Counted from the first letter of the stretch, positions 36,101-44,580 are shown. The stretch: 64,000 nucleotides of DNA from Mesobacillus selenatarsenatis SF-1 (GCF_000813125.1 NZ_BASE01000046.1:27047-91046); one strand, 5' to 3'. Made by a program: numbers and translations. Notes: generated by a model from the letters alone, not told the origin.

Positions 36101-36130
36101 AAAAGCAGCGGAATTTCCGCTGCTTTTCTT
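36101..36130 (+). terminator. Terminator of the Mrp-Rieske unit
   Basis: Perfect 13-base stem AAAAGCAGCGGAA/TTCCGCTGCTTTT (36101-36113 with 36115-36127; a practical loop is AATTT). Confidence 0.9.
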
Positions 36131-36146
36131 AAGGTATGATTGATTT

Positions 36147-36656
36147 TTAGCTAAATTGGTTAGTCGGCACAATCTTGATATTTTCCCCTTCGAACTTCCT
36201 CTCCCCAAATAGGGTGATCAAGGTGCAGCTCGTGATTCGGAACGGACTTTCAGCGATTTCATATTCAGCAAGCAGGCCGGCCCCAAGTTCTTCTCCTTCT
36301 GGATTTAAGGCCTGTACGTTCTGACCTTCTAGTGTCCTTAATTTGGCTTTCATCAAGAATACCTTCCACTCTTCCCAGTTCTTAATCAAAAACGCCTTCT
36401 CACCATTCTCCAAATAGCCTAGCTGGCAGCCTCTTTCATCGATGGCAGCTTCGTTTCCATAGCTGAGCTCCATGATTATATCCCGTAAAAATTGAAATTC
36501 ATCGAGGTCAAGGTATGGGTCAATCTGGAATTCAACTTCGTTTCCACTTTCCTTTATTGTAGCGATTGTTTTGTTGTTCCTTACGACAGATTTTTTTTTG
36601 ATATGTTGTGATTTAATATGTTCTAGGGGAGTCCCCATAATTTTTAAAGTCAGCAT
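36147..36656 (-). CDS. Uncharacterised 169-residue protein with Fnr-type promoter
   Basis: Not recognised. ATG 36656 with AAAGGAG upstream. Soluble, mostly beta with one helix (FLRDIIMELSYG); residues 75-130 hold two similar segments (GYLENGEKAFLIKNWEEW and QALNPEGEELGAGLLAEY). The beta-rich pattern slightly recalls LURP-one/tubby-like proteins, without a decisive motif. Its promoter carries an Fnr-like box at -41.5, which links it to anaerobic or nitrate metabolism although it is transcribed away from the nitrate genes. Confidence 0.75.
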   Translation of the reverse strand: MLTLKIMGTPLEHIKSQHIKKKSVVRNNKTIATIKESGNEVEFQIDPYLDLDEFQFLRDIIMELSYGNEAAIDERGCQLGYLENGEKAFLIKNWEEWKVFLMKAKLRTLEGQNVQALNPEGEELGAGLLAEYEIAESPFRITSCTLITLFGERKFEGENIKIVPTNQFS

Positions 36657-36691
36657 AATAATCTCCTTTATTCGGTCATCTTAATACCTTC

Positions 36692-36734
36692 ATTATAATG
36701 ATTTTGCCCTATCTGCGGTGTGACAAACTTCATT
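36692..36734 (-). promoter_or_regulatory. Fnr-like promoter of the 169-residue gene
   Basis: On the minus strand an Fnr-like box (plus-strand reading TGTGA-CAAACT-TCATT, 36719-36734; eight of ten consensus bases) precedes a perfect TATAAT (36692-36697). The box centre lies at -41.5 from the predicted start (36685), the same geometry as the two perfect boxes at 29.96 and 56.54 kb. Confidence 0.7.
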
Positions 36735-36876
36735 AAGTCCCCATAAACTCAGGATATAGTTCGAAAGCTATAGATAATGATATCATTCGACAGTAACTGG
36801 CAAAAAACTGGGGCGTTTATTAAAAAGGTTACAAACTTTGCAGTGCTTGTAGCAAAACTGAAAGCTGGCTGAAATC

Positions 36877-36999
36877 TTGAATGAAAAATAGTTTGGTAGA
36901 ATACAATGATAAGGTTTGAGGGCAAGCCGCAAAAGGGAAAAAGAACAGTTAGCTAATACAAAATTTTAATGCCTGAAGGAGTCCGAAGGCTCTTTTTTT
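36877..36999 (+). promoter_or_regulatory. Promoter and leader with terminator-like hairpin before the dynamin-like gene
   Basis: TTGAAT (36877-36882) and TACAAT (36902-36907) with a long 19-base spacer could be a promoter. Transcription would give a leader of about 120 bases ending in the hairpin AAGGAGTC-CGAA-GGCTCTTT (36976-36995) and a T-run, upstream of the ribosome binding site. A terminator in a 5' leader implies attenuation. I could not match the intervening sequence to a known riboswitch. Confidence 0.45.
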
Positions 37000-37032
37000 G
37001 GATTGATCATTATCAGAAGTCGGAGGAAAGTC

Positions 37033-39777
37033 ATGACATTTGAAGAGCAATTAATCAAAAAGACGTATTTTGAAACTTATATGGAATCAGGAAACAGGAC
37101 ACATCCTGTTCGTGTTCTCGGGGAGCTCTACCTTGAAGAGCAGAAGAATGATATGCCAGATTTGTCGCATATCCGTTTTGCTCAGGGTGAGGTTTATTTT
37201 CACAATAAAGATTTTGAAGCGGCGATTTTTAAGTGGGAGAACATTACAAATGAATTCGAGCCGTGGGCGAAAAAGAACATGGGTGATGCCTTCCTTGAGC
37301 TTGGTCTGCTTGCTTCCGCGGAGGAGCTGTACCTGACGATTGATACAGATAGCAATGTTCTTAAAATTGAGAGCGGCCTTCAGCTATTATCTCTCTACAT
37401 AGAGCAGGGCAAGCTTGAAAAGGCAGTTGCTGTCATTAAAAAATCAGTGTCGCTTGATCCAGATTACCCTGGCGTCACGGAGATTGCCCGTGCTTTCTTT
37501 GAAGAGCACCATGACTGGGACAATGCAGTCGAGCTGGCAGTCAATGAAGGTGTTCGCACCGGTTCGCCTAAGTGGTTCGACGTTTTGAATCAATATGTAG
37601 AACAGGGGCATACTGCTCAGTTCGCACCAGATTATTTTAACGAAGCATTATCTGTTCTTTTCCAGGTGGACAGAAGCCGTTTTGAACAGTTGGCAGTATC
37701 CCTGTGGGAAAGCTATAAGGGTCAAAGTTCATACATGACATGGCTAAGGGAATTCAACCAATTGTTCAGCGGGATGGACGGCAATAGAAAAGATGGCTGG
37801 ACCCATCTGTCAGCGGTTTATCAGGACACATATTTCGAGTTGATTAACGGGGATCGATTGATTAAGGAAATTTCTCCGCTGATTCCTGAGTTGCTTACCA
37901 ATTGGCTGAAAATCACAAGTCCTGTTAACAGTCTTGTATCGGCATCATCTATTATTGCGTGGAATGAGGTATTTCCAGGAACCATCACGTCGTCCGCGAT
38001 TCACGATGCTGAAAATCTTGTGCTGAATTCGCGCGAGTACCATGATGGATATGAGGATAGCATGCAGCTATTCAAAAGTATCATTGAGTGGGCTGAGAAC
38101 CATGAGATAGAGGTCGGCAACAGGATTAAGTGGATGGTCCAGGAGCTGCAGGAATCCAATGTTCATAATCTGTTGATCGCCGGTATAACTGGAAATGGGA
38201 AGTCCTCATTCGTCAATACCATTGTTGGGGAAGAGTTGATCACGGCACCAACTGCTGCTGTCATCCGGTTCAAGAATGAGGAGAATCCGGAAATTCATGA
38301 AATCACTGATACAGACGTGCGACAAATTACGGATCTTGAGGACTTCAAGGACTCAGCAGGAATTCGCCGCCAGACTCACAAGAACGAAACAATCATTGAT
38401 TTCAAGGCAGAGTTCCCATTCCTGCGGGAACACGAATTGGCATTGATTGATACTCCAGGGATCAACAGTAATAACTATGACAAGCATCCATTGTACAATT
38501 ACTTGAGATTTGCTGATAGTCTGCTTTTCGTGCTCAATGCGAATGATCCTTTTACGGAAAAAGAAAGGGAAATCCTCTCGAAAATTTCAGAGTACTTCCC
38601 GGATCTGCCTATACACTTCTTGTTGAATAAAATAGATGTGATATACAGTCAGCAGGAGGCAATTGATGTTTTTGACCAGACATGGGCTGAAATCAGCCAA
38701 TATTATCCGGATTCGAAAATGTTTGCTTTCTCTTCTAACTATGATAAAGGCAAGCAGCTGAGGGATTTCTCAGATTTTATACGAACAAACAGAAGCACTG
38801 TCGACTTTGAGCAGGAGCGTACTGCAAAACTGCAATTCTTCGTCAGACGGGCGATCACGTATTTGCTTGATAAACGGATTGAAATCGAGAATAACCATAT
38901 GGAATCAATCAGCTGGAACGAAGAAATGGTGAGCAAGCTTAACGGTGCCATCAACCAGCTGGGAGATATTGAAGAAGAGAAGTCAAGTTCTATCCAGAAG
39001 TCATACCGAAAAATTAAAGATGAAACCCGTGCGGAAATCATTGAGAAGATTCCTGAAATATTGCGTGGGTGCTCGGAATTGGTGACGGAGGACAGTGATT
39101 TCGGAAAAATCCATGCTGAAATGGACGAAGAAATGAACAAGAAAATACAGGAATATCTCGATGGAACCGTACTGCCGAAATTCCATGAAGATTTACGAGG
39201 GTGGATTCAACATTCGAAGGACGAATTCGACCAAAGCCAAAACTATTTGAATGAAATGGCTGAGGGCTTTAACTCCATGTATGGAGATGAAAGGATTAGC
39301 CTCGACTGTGATTTCAGAGTACTAGATGACTGGCGCCGCGATGCCGACCGGATGACGAACGGTGTCCACTATGAAAAGGTCAACATCATGAATCGCTCGA
39401 CGCCGCAGCAGTTCTTCTTGAAAAGCGCTGGCAAGCTGCTCGGAGTGCTGCCGCAAAACAATGCGATGCTTTATAACAGATACAAAACCTATCTCGAGAC
39501 TGAGGATTATTATGAAATCGGCGTAACCATCGCCAAAAGATTCCTGCAGCAATTCGAGATTTTCGAAAAATCAATTGAACGCGATGTGAACCTGTTCTTC
39601 AAAAACCCATTCAAAGTTCTTGAAGAAGCAGTAGAAGAAGCAAAATCCGAAATCGAATATGGAAAGAACGAACTTGAAAAAATGAGAATTAACCCTGAAC
39701 TGTACCGTGATCCATTGACACTTTATGAAGTAAAACTTCGCCAGTACGAATGGATGACCGCGGCAGGCAGGGGATAA
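37033..39777 (+). CDS. TPR domain fused to dynamin-like GTPase
   Basis: 914 residues from ATG 37033 (CGGAGGA upstream). Residues about 1-170 contain degenerate tetratricopeptide helices (for example HIRFAQGEVYFHNKDFEAAIF, LLSLYIEQGKLEKAVAVIKK). The GTPase domain has P-loop GITGNGKSS (384-392), switch-type threonines before it, DTPG (473-476) and NKID (532-535), the order seen in dynamin-like and septin-like proteins. The remainder (about 610-914) is a long helical stalk. Such proteins remodel membranes or sense damage. No transmembrane segment. Single gene with its own terminator and possible attenuator. Confidence 0.85.
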   Translation: MTFEEQLIKKTYFETYMESGNRTHPVRVLGELYLEEQKNDMPDLSHIRFAQGEVYFHNKDFEAAIFKWENITNEFEPWAKKNMGDAFLELGLLASAEELYLTIDTDSNVLKIESGLQLLSLYIEQGKLEKAVAVIKKSVSLDPDYPGVTEIARAFFEEHHDWDNAVELAVNEGVRTGSPKWFDVLNQYVEQGHTAQFAPDYFNEALSVLFQVDRSRFEQLAVSLWESYKGQSSYMTWLREFNQLFSGMDGNRKDGWTHLSAVYQDTYFELINGDRLIKEISPLIPELLTNWLKITSPVNSLVSASSIIAWNEVFPGTITSSAIHDAENLVLNSREYHDGYEDSMQLFKSIIEWAENHEIEVGNRIKWMVQELQESNVHNLLIAGITGNGKSSFVNTIVGEELITAPTAAVIRFKNEENPEIHEITDTDVRQITDLEDFKDSAGIRRQTHKNETIIDFKAEFPFLREHELALIDTPGINSNNYDKHPLYNYLRFADSLLFVLNANDPFTEKEREILSKISEYFPDLPIHFLLNKIDVIYSQQEAIDVFDQTWAEISQYYPDSKMFAFSSNYDKGKQLRDFSDFIRTNRSTVDFEQERTAKLQFFVRRAITYLLDKRIEIENNHMESISWNEEMVSKLNGAINQLGDIEEEKSSSIQKSYRKIKDETRAEIIEKIPEILRGCSELVTEDSDFGKIHAEMDEEMNKKIQEYLDGTVLPKFHEDLRGWIQHSKDEFDQSQNYLNEMAEGFNSMYGDERISLDCDFRVLDDWRRDADRMTNGVHYEKVNIMNRSTPQQFFLKSAGKLLGVLPQNNAMLYNRYKTYLETEDYYEIGVTIAKRFLQQFEIFEKSIERDVNLFFKNPFKVLEEAVEEAKSEIEYGKNELEKMRINPELYRDPLTLYEVKLRQYEWMTAAGRG

Positions 39778-39780
39778 TCG

Positions 39781-39815
39781 AAAAGGAAGATTCCAATTGG
39801 GATCTTCCTTTTTTC
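39781..39815 (+). terminator. Terminator of the dynamin-like gene
   Basis: Stem AAAAGGAAGAT/ATCTTCCTTTT (39781-39791 with 39802-39812) followed by T residues. Confidence 0.9.
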
Positions 39816-39857
39816 TGCATGAAGAAAGAAGAATATAATTAAATTTTCATAATAATA

Positions 39858-39886
39858 TTGACAATATGAGTATAGGAGTTTAAAGT
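39858..39886 (+). promoter_or_regulatory. SigA promoter upstream of the SAM riboswitch
   Basis: Perfect TTGACA (39858-39863), a 17-base spacer and TAAAGT (39881-39886), about 40 bases before the aptamer. Confidence 0.7.
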
Positions 39887-39924
39887 GAGATTTATCGATT
39901 TGCAACATTAACTTAATAAAGAAA

Positions 39925-40036
39925 TTCTCTTATCAAGAGTGGCAGAGGGACTGGCCCTGTGACGCCCAGCAACCGTTCCAAATGGAATTGGTGCTAAATC
40001 CTGCAAAACATTTATTTGTTTTGAAAGATAAGAGAG
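39925..40036 (+). promoter_or_regulatory. SAM-I riboswitch (S-box)
   Basis: Diagnostic S-box sequence: CTCTTATCAAGAGTGGCAGAGG, GGCCCTGTGACGCCCAGCAACC, GGTGCTAAATCC and the closing GATAAGAG. The P1 arms are 39927-39934 and 40027-40034. The 3' P1 strand continues as AGAGAGG (40031-40037), which can pair with CCTCTCT (40070-40076) as an antiterminator. High S-adenosylmethionine should therefore stop transcription of the downstream ABC transporter. Confidence 0.96.
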
Positions 40037-40067
40037 GAATCCGACCTTTGTATTCTACTGCGTTTGA

Positions 40068-40097
40068 AACCTCTCTTTTCTGGAGAGGTTTTTTTAT
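40068..40097 (+). terminator. SAM-riboswitch terminator
   Basis: Stem AACCTCTC/GAGAGGTT (40068-40075 with 40083-40090) followed by T6, the expression platform of the S-box. Confidence 0.92.
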
Positions 40098-40137
40098 TTT
40101 TGTTAGCCATGCAGATCAATCAAAGGGGGAATATCAG

Positions 40138-41235
40138 ATGAAAAAAGGAATTAAAAATGTATTTTTAACTGCAGTTGCTTCCGCATTGCTGCTGACAGGC
40201 TGCGGCGGCGGAGAGACGAAAACGGCCAGCGGTCCGGTAGAAGGAGTGCCTGAGCGATTTGCTAAGGGCGAGGAAGTTAAAATCAAAGTGATCCGCAAGA
40301 TTGGCGGAGATGACCATACTGCGCAATTTTTAGCCGGAGCGAAGGCTGAAGGTGAAGCGCTAGGCTTCAAGGTTGACGTTTTTACGGCGAATGGAGATAC
40401 AGCCAAATTCCATGACGCGATTAACCAGGGGCTGCAGCAGGATTATGATGGATTCATCATTTCCCATGGAGATGACGCAGCAACGGTAGATGATGTAAAG
40501 AAACTAGTTGAAAAAGGTAAGAGCGTCGTGACCTTTGACTCGAATCCGGATTTGGCACAAGTAGAAGGCGTAACACTTACTTCACAGGATGATGAAGCAC
40601 TTGCCACACAGGCACTCGATCAACTTGTGAAGGACCAAAATGGAGAAGCGAATATCGTCTACCTATGGGTTGATGGCTTCCCGCCAATGGTCAGAAGAAA
40701 TAAAGTTTACCAGGAAACCTTGAAGGCGAATCCGGGAATCAAAGAGGTAGAGAGATTCGGAGTAGCTGCTGCAGATACAAGCGTCCAGACACAAAACGCA
40801 GTGTCCGCTATGCTGAACAAGCATCCAAAGGGAGAAATTGACGCGATCTTCGCAACATGGGACGCTTTTGCGATCGGCGCAGCTCGTGCCATCAAGGAAG
40901 CTGGCCGAGATGAAATCAAGATTTACGGAATTGATGTATCCAATGCGGACTTGCAGGAAATCCAGGGAGAAGATAGCCCATGGAAATACACCGCCGCCGT
41001 TGATCCGAAGCTGATCGGGGAAGTGAATATGAGATTGCTGGCGAAAAAGCTGGCCGGCGAAGAAACACCAGCAACATATGACCTTGAAGCCTCACTGATT
41101 TCACAGGAACAGCTGCAGCAGTCAAAAAATCCGGTGAACATGGTCAATCTAGCTGAAATTATCGAAGGCTGGGGTAAATCTGATGCATTTTTGGAAGATT
41201 GGATGGAAAAGTTGAAGGAGCACTATAAAAAGTAA
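40138..41235 (+). CDS. Sugar-type ABC transporter substrate-binding lipoprotein under SAM control
   Basis: 365 residues from ATG 40138 (AAAGGGGG upstream); the open frame extends upstream through the riboswitch and is not the real start. Lipoprotein signal with lipobox LLTGC (Cys about residue 22). The mature part is a periplasmic-binding-protein type I fold like RbsB, with QGLQQDYDGFIISHGDDAAT and VVTFDSNPD. It presents a ligand to the permease encoded downstream. S-box control places the ligand in methionine or SAM recycling; methylthioribose or a similar ribose derivative is the most economical guess, not proven. Confidence 0.88.
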   Translation: MKKGIKNVFLTAVASALLLTGCGGGETKTASGPVEGVPERFAKGEEVKIKVIRKIGGDDHTAQFLAGAKAEGEALGFKVDVFTANGDTAKFHDAINQGLQQDYDGFIISHGDDAATVDDVKKLVEKGKSVVTFDSNPDLAQVEGVTLTSQDDEALATQALDQLVKDQNGEANIVYLWVDGFPPMVRRNKVYQETLKANPGIKEVERFGVAAADTSVQTQNAVSAMLNKHPKGEIDAIFATWDAFAIGAARAIKEAGRDEIKIYGIDVSNADLQEIQGEDSPWKYTAAVDPKLIGEVNMRLLAKKLAGEETPATYDLEASLISQEQLQQSKNPVNMVNLAEIIEGWGKSDAFLEDWMEKLKEHYKK

Positions 41236-41280
41236 CGTTATTCCTTCAGAATGTGCTCCTAGTTTTAGGCGTTGAGAATT

Positions 41281-41423
41281 ATATTGGCGGTTTTCACAAA
41301 TTTATTGGCGAAAATCGATTTTTATTGGCGGAGTTCACATATTTATTGGCGATTTCAGGAACTTATTGGCGAAAATCAAAATTTATTGGCGAACTGGAAA
41401 TTTCCCGCGATATTTTCCAGTTC
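41281..41423 (+). repeat. TTATTGGCG short-repeat array 3
   Basis: Six units starting near 41281, 41302, 41322, 41343, 41363 and 41383, alternating AAAAT with GGTTTTCACAA or GGAGTTCACAT continuations. The last unit leads into a perfect inverted repeat GAACTGGAAA/TTTCCAGTTC (41391-41400 with 41414-41423). It is inside an operon, between the binding-protein and ATPase genes. Confidence 0.92.
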
Positions 41424-41439
41424 AACAAACCAAACCGAT

Positions 41440-41470
41440 CAGACACTCTCAAAAACAAAGAGAGTGTCTG
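41440..41470 (+). terminator. Intra-operon hairpin after the binding-protein gene
   Basis: Perfect 11-base stem CAGACACTCTC/GAGAGTGTCTG (41440-41450 with 41460-41470) without a T-tract. It probably acts as a partial terminator or as a 3' stabiliser that keeps binding-protein mRNA in excess over the ATPase mRNA. Confidence 0.55.
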
Positions 41471-41501
41471 CTTTGCAGATTGATAGGGAGGTGAAACCCG
41501 G

Positions 41502-42998
41502 ATGAAACTTCAAATGCAAAACATCAGCATTGAGTTCCCGGGAGTGCGAGCGCTGAACGATGTTAATTTCAGCACGAAAACTGGCAGCATCCACGCATTG
41601 ATCGGTGCGAATGGAGCGGGCAAATCAACGTTGATGAAGGTGCTATCCGGAGCGCATGATCACTACATAGGTGAAATCCAGCTCGATGGCAAGAAAGTCG
41701 AAATCAGGACGCCGGCTCATGCGCAGAAACTCGGGATCCAGACGGTTTACCAGGAGGTTGACACAGCGATCATCCCGTCGCTGACTGTGGCTGAAAATAT
41801 CATGCTGAATCTAACAGTGCAGGCGATGGAAAATAAGCACTGGGTTAATTGGAAACAGCTTTTCAAAGACGCTGATGCCATTCTATCCGGCATGAACCTT
41901 CGCATTCCTGTAAAAAAGCTTGCCGGGGAGCTGTCGCTTGCCGAGAAACAGCTCGTCCTTATTGCCAGAGCGATTTCAAGTAAATGCTCATTCCTCATTC
42001 TCGATGAACCAACAGCTCCTCTCAGCCATACTGAAACATCAGAACTGTTCCGAATCACGAGGGAACTGGCTAAAAGGAATGTTGGCATCATCTTCATCTC
42101 CCACCGAATGCCGGAGATTTTTGAATTATGTGATGAGATTACGATCATGCGAAATGGTGAGCTGGTAATAAAAAAAGGTATTCCTGAAGTGGACACCCAC
42201 CAGGTGATTGAGTACATGCTTGGCAGGAAGCTGGAAGACCAATTCCCGACAAGGGTCAGCTCGGTCGGTCAAACCCTTCTGGAAGTCGAAGGCCTAACAG
42301 ATGGAGACAAAGTGAAAAATGCTTCCCTACATGTAAAAGCCGGGGAGATTGTCGGGCTTGCCGGCCTGGTCGGAGCGGGAAAGACAGAGTTGTGCAAAGC
42401 GCTGTTTGGCGCGACACGAACAACGAGCGGAACCGTAATGCTAAAAGGAAGAAACCTTAAGCTGACCAGTCCTCATGCTGCAGTAAAAAGCGGTTTGGCC
42501 CTGGTGCCTGAAGAGCGGCGCAAGGAAGGAGTCCTTGTCGCAGAATCCGTCACCTCCAATCTTACGGCGGTCAACCTCAAAAAGTTCACCAGATTACTAG
42601 GCTTTATCAACAGACGGGCAGAAAAGAACACCGCACAGGAGTACATCAAGGCTCTCGGTATCAAAACTTCATCAGAAAATGCCAAAGTTGAAAATCTTTC
42701 AGGCGGAAACCAGCAGAAAGTGGCGATTGGCAGGTGGCTGATTGCCGATGCGGATGTGTATATTTTTGACGAGCCAACTAAGGGTGTGGATGTCGGTGCG
42801 AAACGGGATATTTTTGAGCTGATTGCCCAGCTCGCAGCACAAGGGAAGGGTGTCATTTATGCATCCTCCGAGCTGTCAGAAATCGTCGGCATTACAAACC
42901 GGGTATACGTGCTCTATGATGGTGAGCCTGTCAAGGAGCTTGAAACAGCAGCCACTACAGAAGAAGAACTTTTATTTTATTCAACAGGAGGAAGATAG
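41502..42998 (+). CDS. Ribose-type ABC transporter ATP-binding protein (two ABC domains)
   Basis: 498 residues, RbsA/MglA-type double ATPase. First domain: Walker A GANGAGKST, signature LSLAEKQLV, Walker B LILDEPTAPL. Second domain: GLVGAGKTE, LSGGNQQKVAIGRWL, IFDEPTKGVDVGAKRD. It drives import together with the binding protein and permease on either side. Ribosome binding site GGGAGGTG. The permease gene starts one base after its stop. Confidence 0.93.
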   Translation: MKLQMQNISIEFPGVRALNDVNFSTKTGSIHALIGANGAGKSTLMKVLSGAHDHYIGEIQLDGKKVEIRTPAHAQKLGIQTVYQEVDTAIIPSLTVAENIMLNLTVQAMENKHWVNWKQLFKDADAILSGMNLRIPVKKLAGELSLAEKQLVLIARAISSKCSFLILDEPTAPLSHTETSELFRITRELAKRNVGIIFISHRMPEIFELCDEITIMRNGELVIKKGIPEVDTHQVIEYMLGRKLEDQFPTRVSSVGQTLLEVEGLTDGDKVKNASLHVKAGEIVGLAGLVGAGKTELCKALFGATRTTSGTVMLKGRNLKLTSPHAAVKSGLALVPEERRKEGVLVAESVTSNLTAVNLKKFTRLLGFINRRAEKNTAQEYIKALGIKTSSENAKVENLSGGNQQKVAIGRWLIADADVYIFDEPTKGVDVGAKRDIFELIAQLAAQGKGVIYASSELSEIVGITNRVYVLYDGEPVKELETAATTEEELLFYSTGGR

Positions 42999-42999
42999 G

Positions 43000-44004
43000 A
43001 TGGAAGCGAAACTCCCATTACAGCAAGAGCCGACGCCGAAAAAAACATTCGAACTGTTCCAGTTCTTATATAAATATGGGACGATTTTGACAATCTTTGT
43101 CCTGGTCGCCATCTTCGCGGCAGCGAATCCTTCTTTTATCAACGGTGATAATGTCATTAATATCCTGCGTTCGATTTCCATCGTAACCATCATCGCGATC
43201 GGCATCACCATCTCGCTGACAGTTGACGGCTTTGATTTATCTGTCGGCTCAGTCGCATCCCTATCCAACGCCATCGTCATTTCGATGTTCGTCTGGTTCT
43301 CGCAGAACACTTTGATTGCCGTATTATCAGCAATCACGGCTGCCCTGATTGTCGGTGCACTTAACTCGTTGATGATTGTTAAACTGAAGATTCCTGACAT
43401 GCTGATGACACTGGCCATGATGTTCATCATCCAGGGAACGGCGCTGACTTATACGAAGGGCGCAACGGTTTCGGAGAATATGATTCTGCCTGATGGCAGC
43501 TTTTCAACAGGAACAATCAGCCCGTTTTTTGCTAAAATTGGGCAGGTTCCATGGATTATCCTGATTATGGCGATCGCTGTCATAGTTGTCCATATATTCC
43601 TGACATACACAAAGCATGGCCGCTATATGTATGTGATTGGCGGCAATAAAGAAGCGGCAAGGCTTTCCGGTATTCCGGTCAACCGCTATAAAACAGCTGC
43701 CTATCTGCTATCTGCTTTATTCGCGGCAATCGGTGGGATTGTATTGGCCTCCCGCGTCATGACTGCGGAAATCAATGCTGGTTCCCCATATCTAATGGAT
43801 TCGGTAGCCGCTGCATTCATTGGTTTTTCCGTCTTGGGAGCAGGCAAGCCAAATGCATTCGGTACCTTTGTCGGGGCAGTGCTGATCGGCATTTTGCAAA
43901 ATGGCCTGGTGATGATGTCGGTGCCATATTACGCAATGGATATCGTGAAGGGAACTGTGCTCGCATTTGCCCTTGGGATTACCTATTACAAGCAAAAACA
44001 TTAG
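43000..44004 (+). CDS. Ribose-type ABC transporter permease
   Basis: 334 residues from ATG 43000 (AGGAGGAAG upstream); the frame continues upstream inside the ATPase gene, but the ribosome binding site fixes this start. Eight to ten hydrophobic segments, with the RbsC-family signature GFDLSVGSVASLSNAIVISM, MTLAMMFIIQGTAL and AAAFIGFSVLGAGKPNAFGTFVGA. Membrane channel of the SAM-regulated importer. A terminator follows. Confidence 0.92.
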   Translation: MEAKLPLQQEPTPKKTFELFQFLYKYGTILTIFVLVAIFAAANPSFINGDNVINILRSISIVTIIAIGITISLTVDGFDLSVGSVASLSNAIVISMFVWFSQNTLIAVLSAITAALIVGALNSLMIVKLKIPDMLMTLAMMFIIQGTALTYTKGATVSENMILPDGSFSTGTISPFFAKIGQVPWIILIMAIAVIVVHIFLTYTKHGRYMYVIGGNKEAARLSGIPVNRYKTAAYLLSALFAAIGGIVLASRVMTAEINAGSPYLMDSVAAAFIGFSVLGAGKPNAFGTFVGAVLIGILQNGLVMMSVPYYAMDIVKGTVLAFALGITYYKQKH

Positions 44005-44053
44005 CGGCAGTTGCATGCGATGTCACTGCACGATAAAAAAATACGGTCACCAG

Positions 44054-44085
44054 GATATAGAATATTTCTATATCCTGTTTTATTG
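44054..44085 (+). terminator. Terminator of the SAM-controlled transporter operon
   Basis: Stem CAGGATATAGAA/TTCTATATCCTG around position 44067, followed by TTTTA. Confidence 0.88.
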
Positions 44086-44148
44086 TGAAGGAAAATTAGC
44101 ATAGGGAGAGAAGTATAAAGATAAATGATCTTGAAGGAGGGGTAAGAA

Positions 44149-44442
44149 ATTCACATAAAGACCTTTATTTATATAGGTGAATGGCTATTGTTTTTAATTG
44201 CCCTTTTTTATAATCTAACCCTTCAACTAATATTTCTGGGGAACATCGTTCTGGTTGACCAGAATGAGGAAGCTGCATCTTTTCCATTCAGCTATTCACT
44301 CATTGTAGTTATACTTGGGATTTTGTTCTATTATTACATAAAGCATCTCCAAGGGAGCCGAAGATACCGGAAAGTCAAGGAGGTCATATGGGGTTATTTT
44401 TCACGGCCACTGGAGTCAGCAGCCTGTTTTGGTTTTCGGTGA
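44149..44442 (+). CDS. Small membrane protein, 97 residues, apparent ATT start
   Basis: A near-perfect ribosome binding site AAGGAGGGG (44133-44141) is followed at normal distance by ATT 44149, directly after an in-frame TAA at 44143. No ATG, GTG or TTG lies at that distance in this frame; the first TTG is 44188. Two membrane helices (about residues 8-30 and 45-65 from the ATT start), then KHLQGSRRYRKVKEVIWG. Family unknown. Its last 55 bases overlap the next small gene in another frame. Confidence 0.5.
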   Translation: MHIKTFIYIGEWLLFLIALFYNLTLQLIFLGNIVLVDQNEEAASFPFSYSLIVVILGILFYYYIKHLQGSRRYRKVKEVIWGYFSRPLESAACFGFR

Positions 44443-44564
44443 ATGCGGTAGTTTATTCACTAGAGTTGCTGAGTAATCAAGTACCACTGACCATCATATT
44501 TGTAGTGTCCGCCATGCTGGCAGCTCAAATAGCGATCAAATACAAAAGGGAAGGCTCAGACTAA
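44388..44564 (+). CDS. Small membrane protein, 58 residues
   Basis: ATG 44388 with CAAGGAGGTC upstream, stop TAA 44562-44564. Two hydrophobic segments (about residues 3-25 and 33-50) and a basic tail KYKREGSD. It overlaps the upstream small membrane gene by 55 bases in a different frame, suggesting coupled expression. No family recognised. The terminator stem begins within its last codons. Confidence 0.6.
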   Translation: MGLFFTATGVSSLFWFSVNAVVYSLELLSNQVPLTIIFVVSAMLAAQIAIKYKREGSD

Positions 44565-44580
44565 AAAGCTGAGCCTTTTA
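44551..44580 (+). terminator. Terminator of the small-membrane-gene pair
   Basis: Nine-base stem AAGGCTCAG/CTGAGCCTT (44551-44559 with 44569-44577), overlapping the stop codon and followed by T residues. Confidence 0.8.

Noticed and set aside
36903..36999. Leader of the dynamin-like gene considered as a c-di-GMP or preQ1 riboswitch
   Set aside because: A GGGCAAGCC stretch recalls the c-di-GMP aptamer, but the GGACGCAAAGCC block and the paired stems are missing; preQ1 features are also absent.
39982..40137. Upstream extension of the SAM-controlled binding protein to 39982
   Set aside because: The extension would translate the riboswitch and its terminator; the lipoprotein signal starts at ATG 40138 with its own ribosome binding site.
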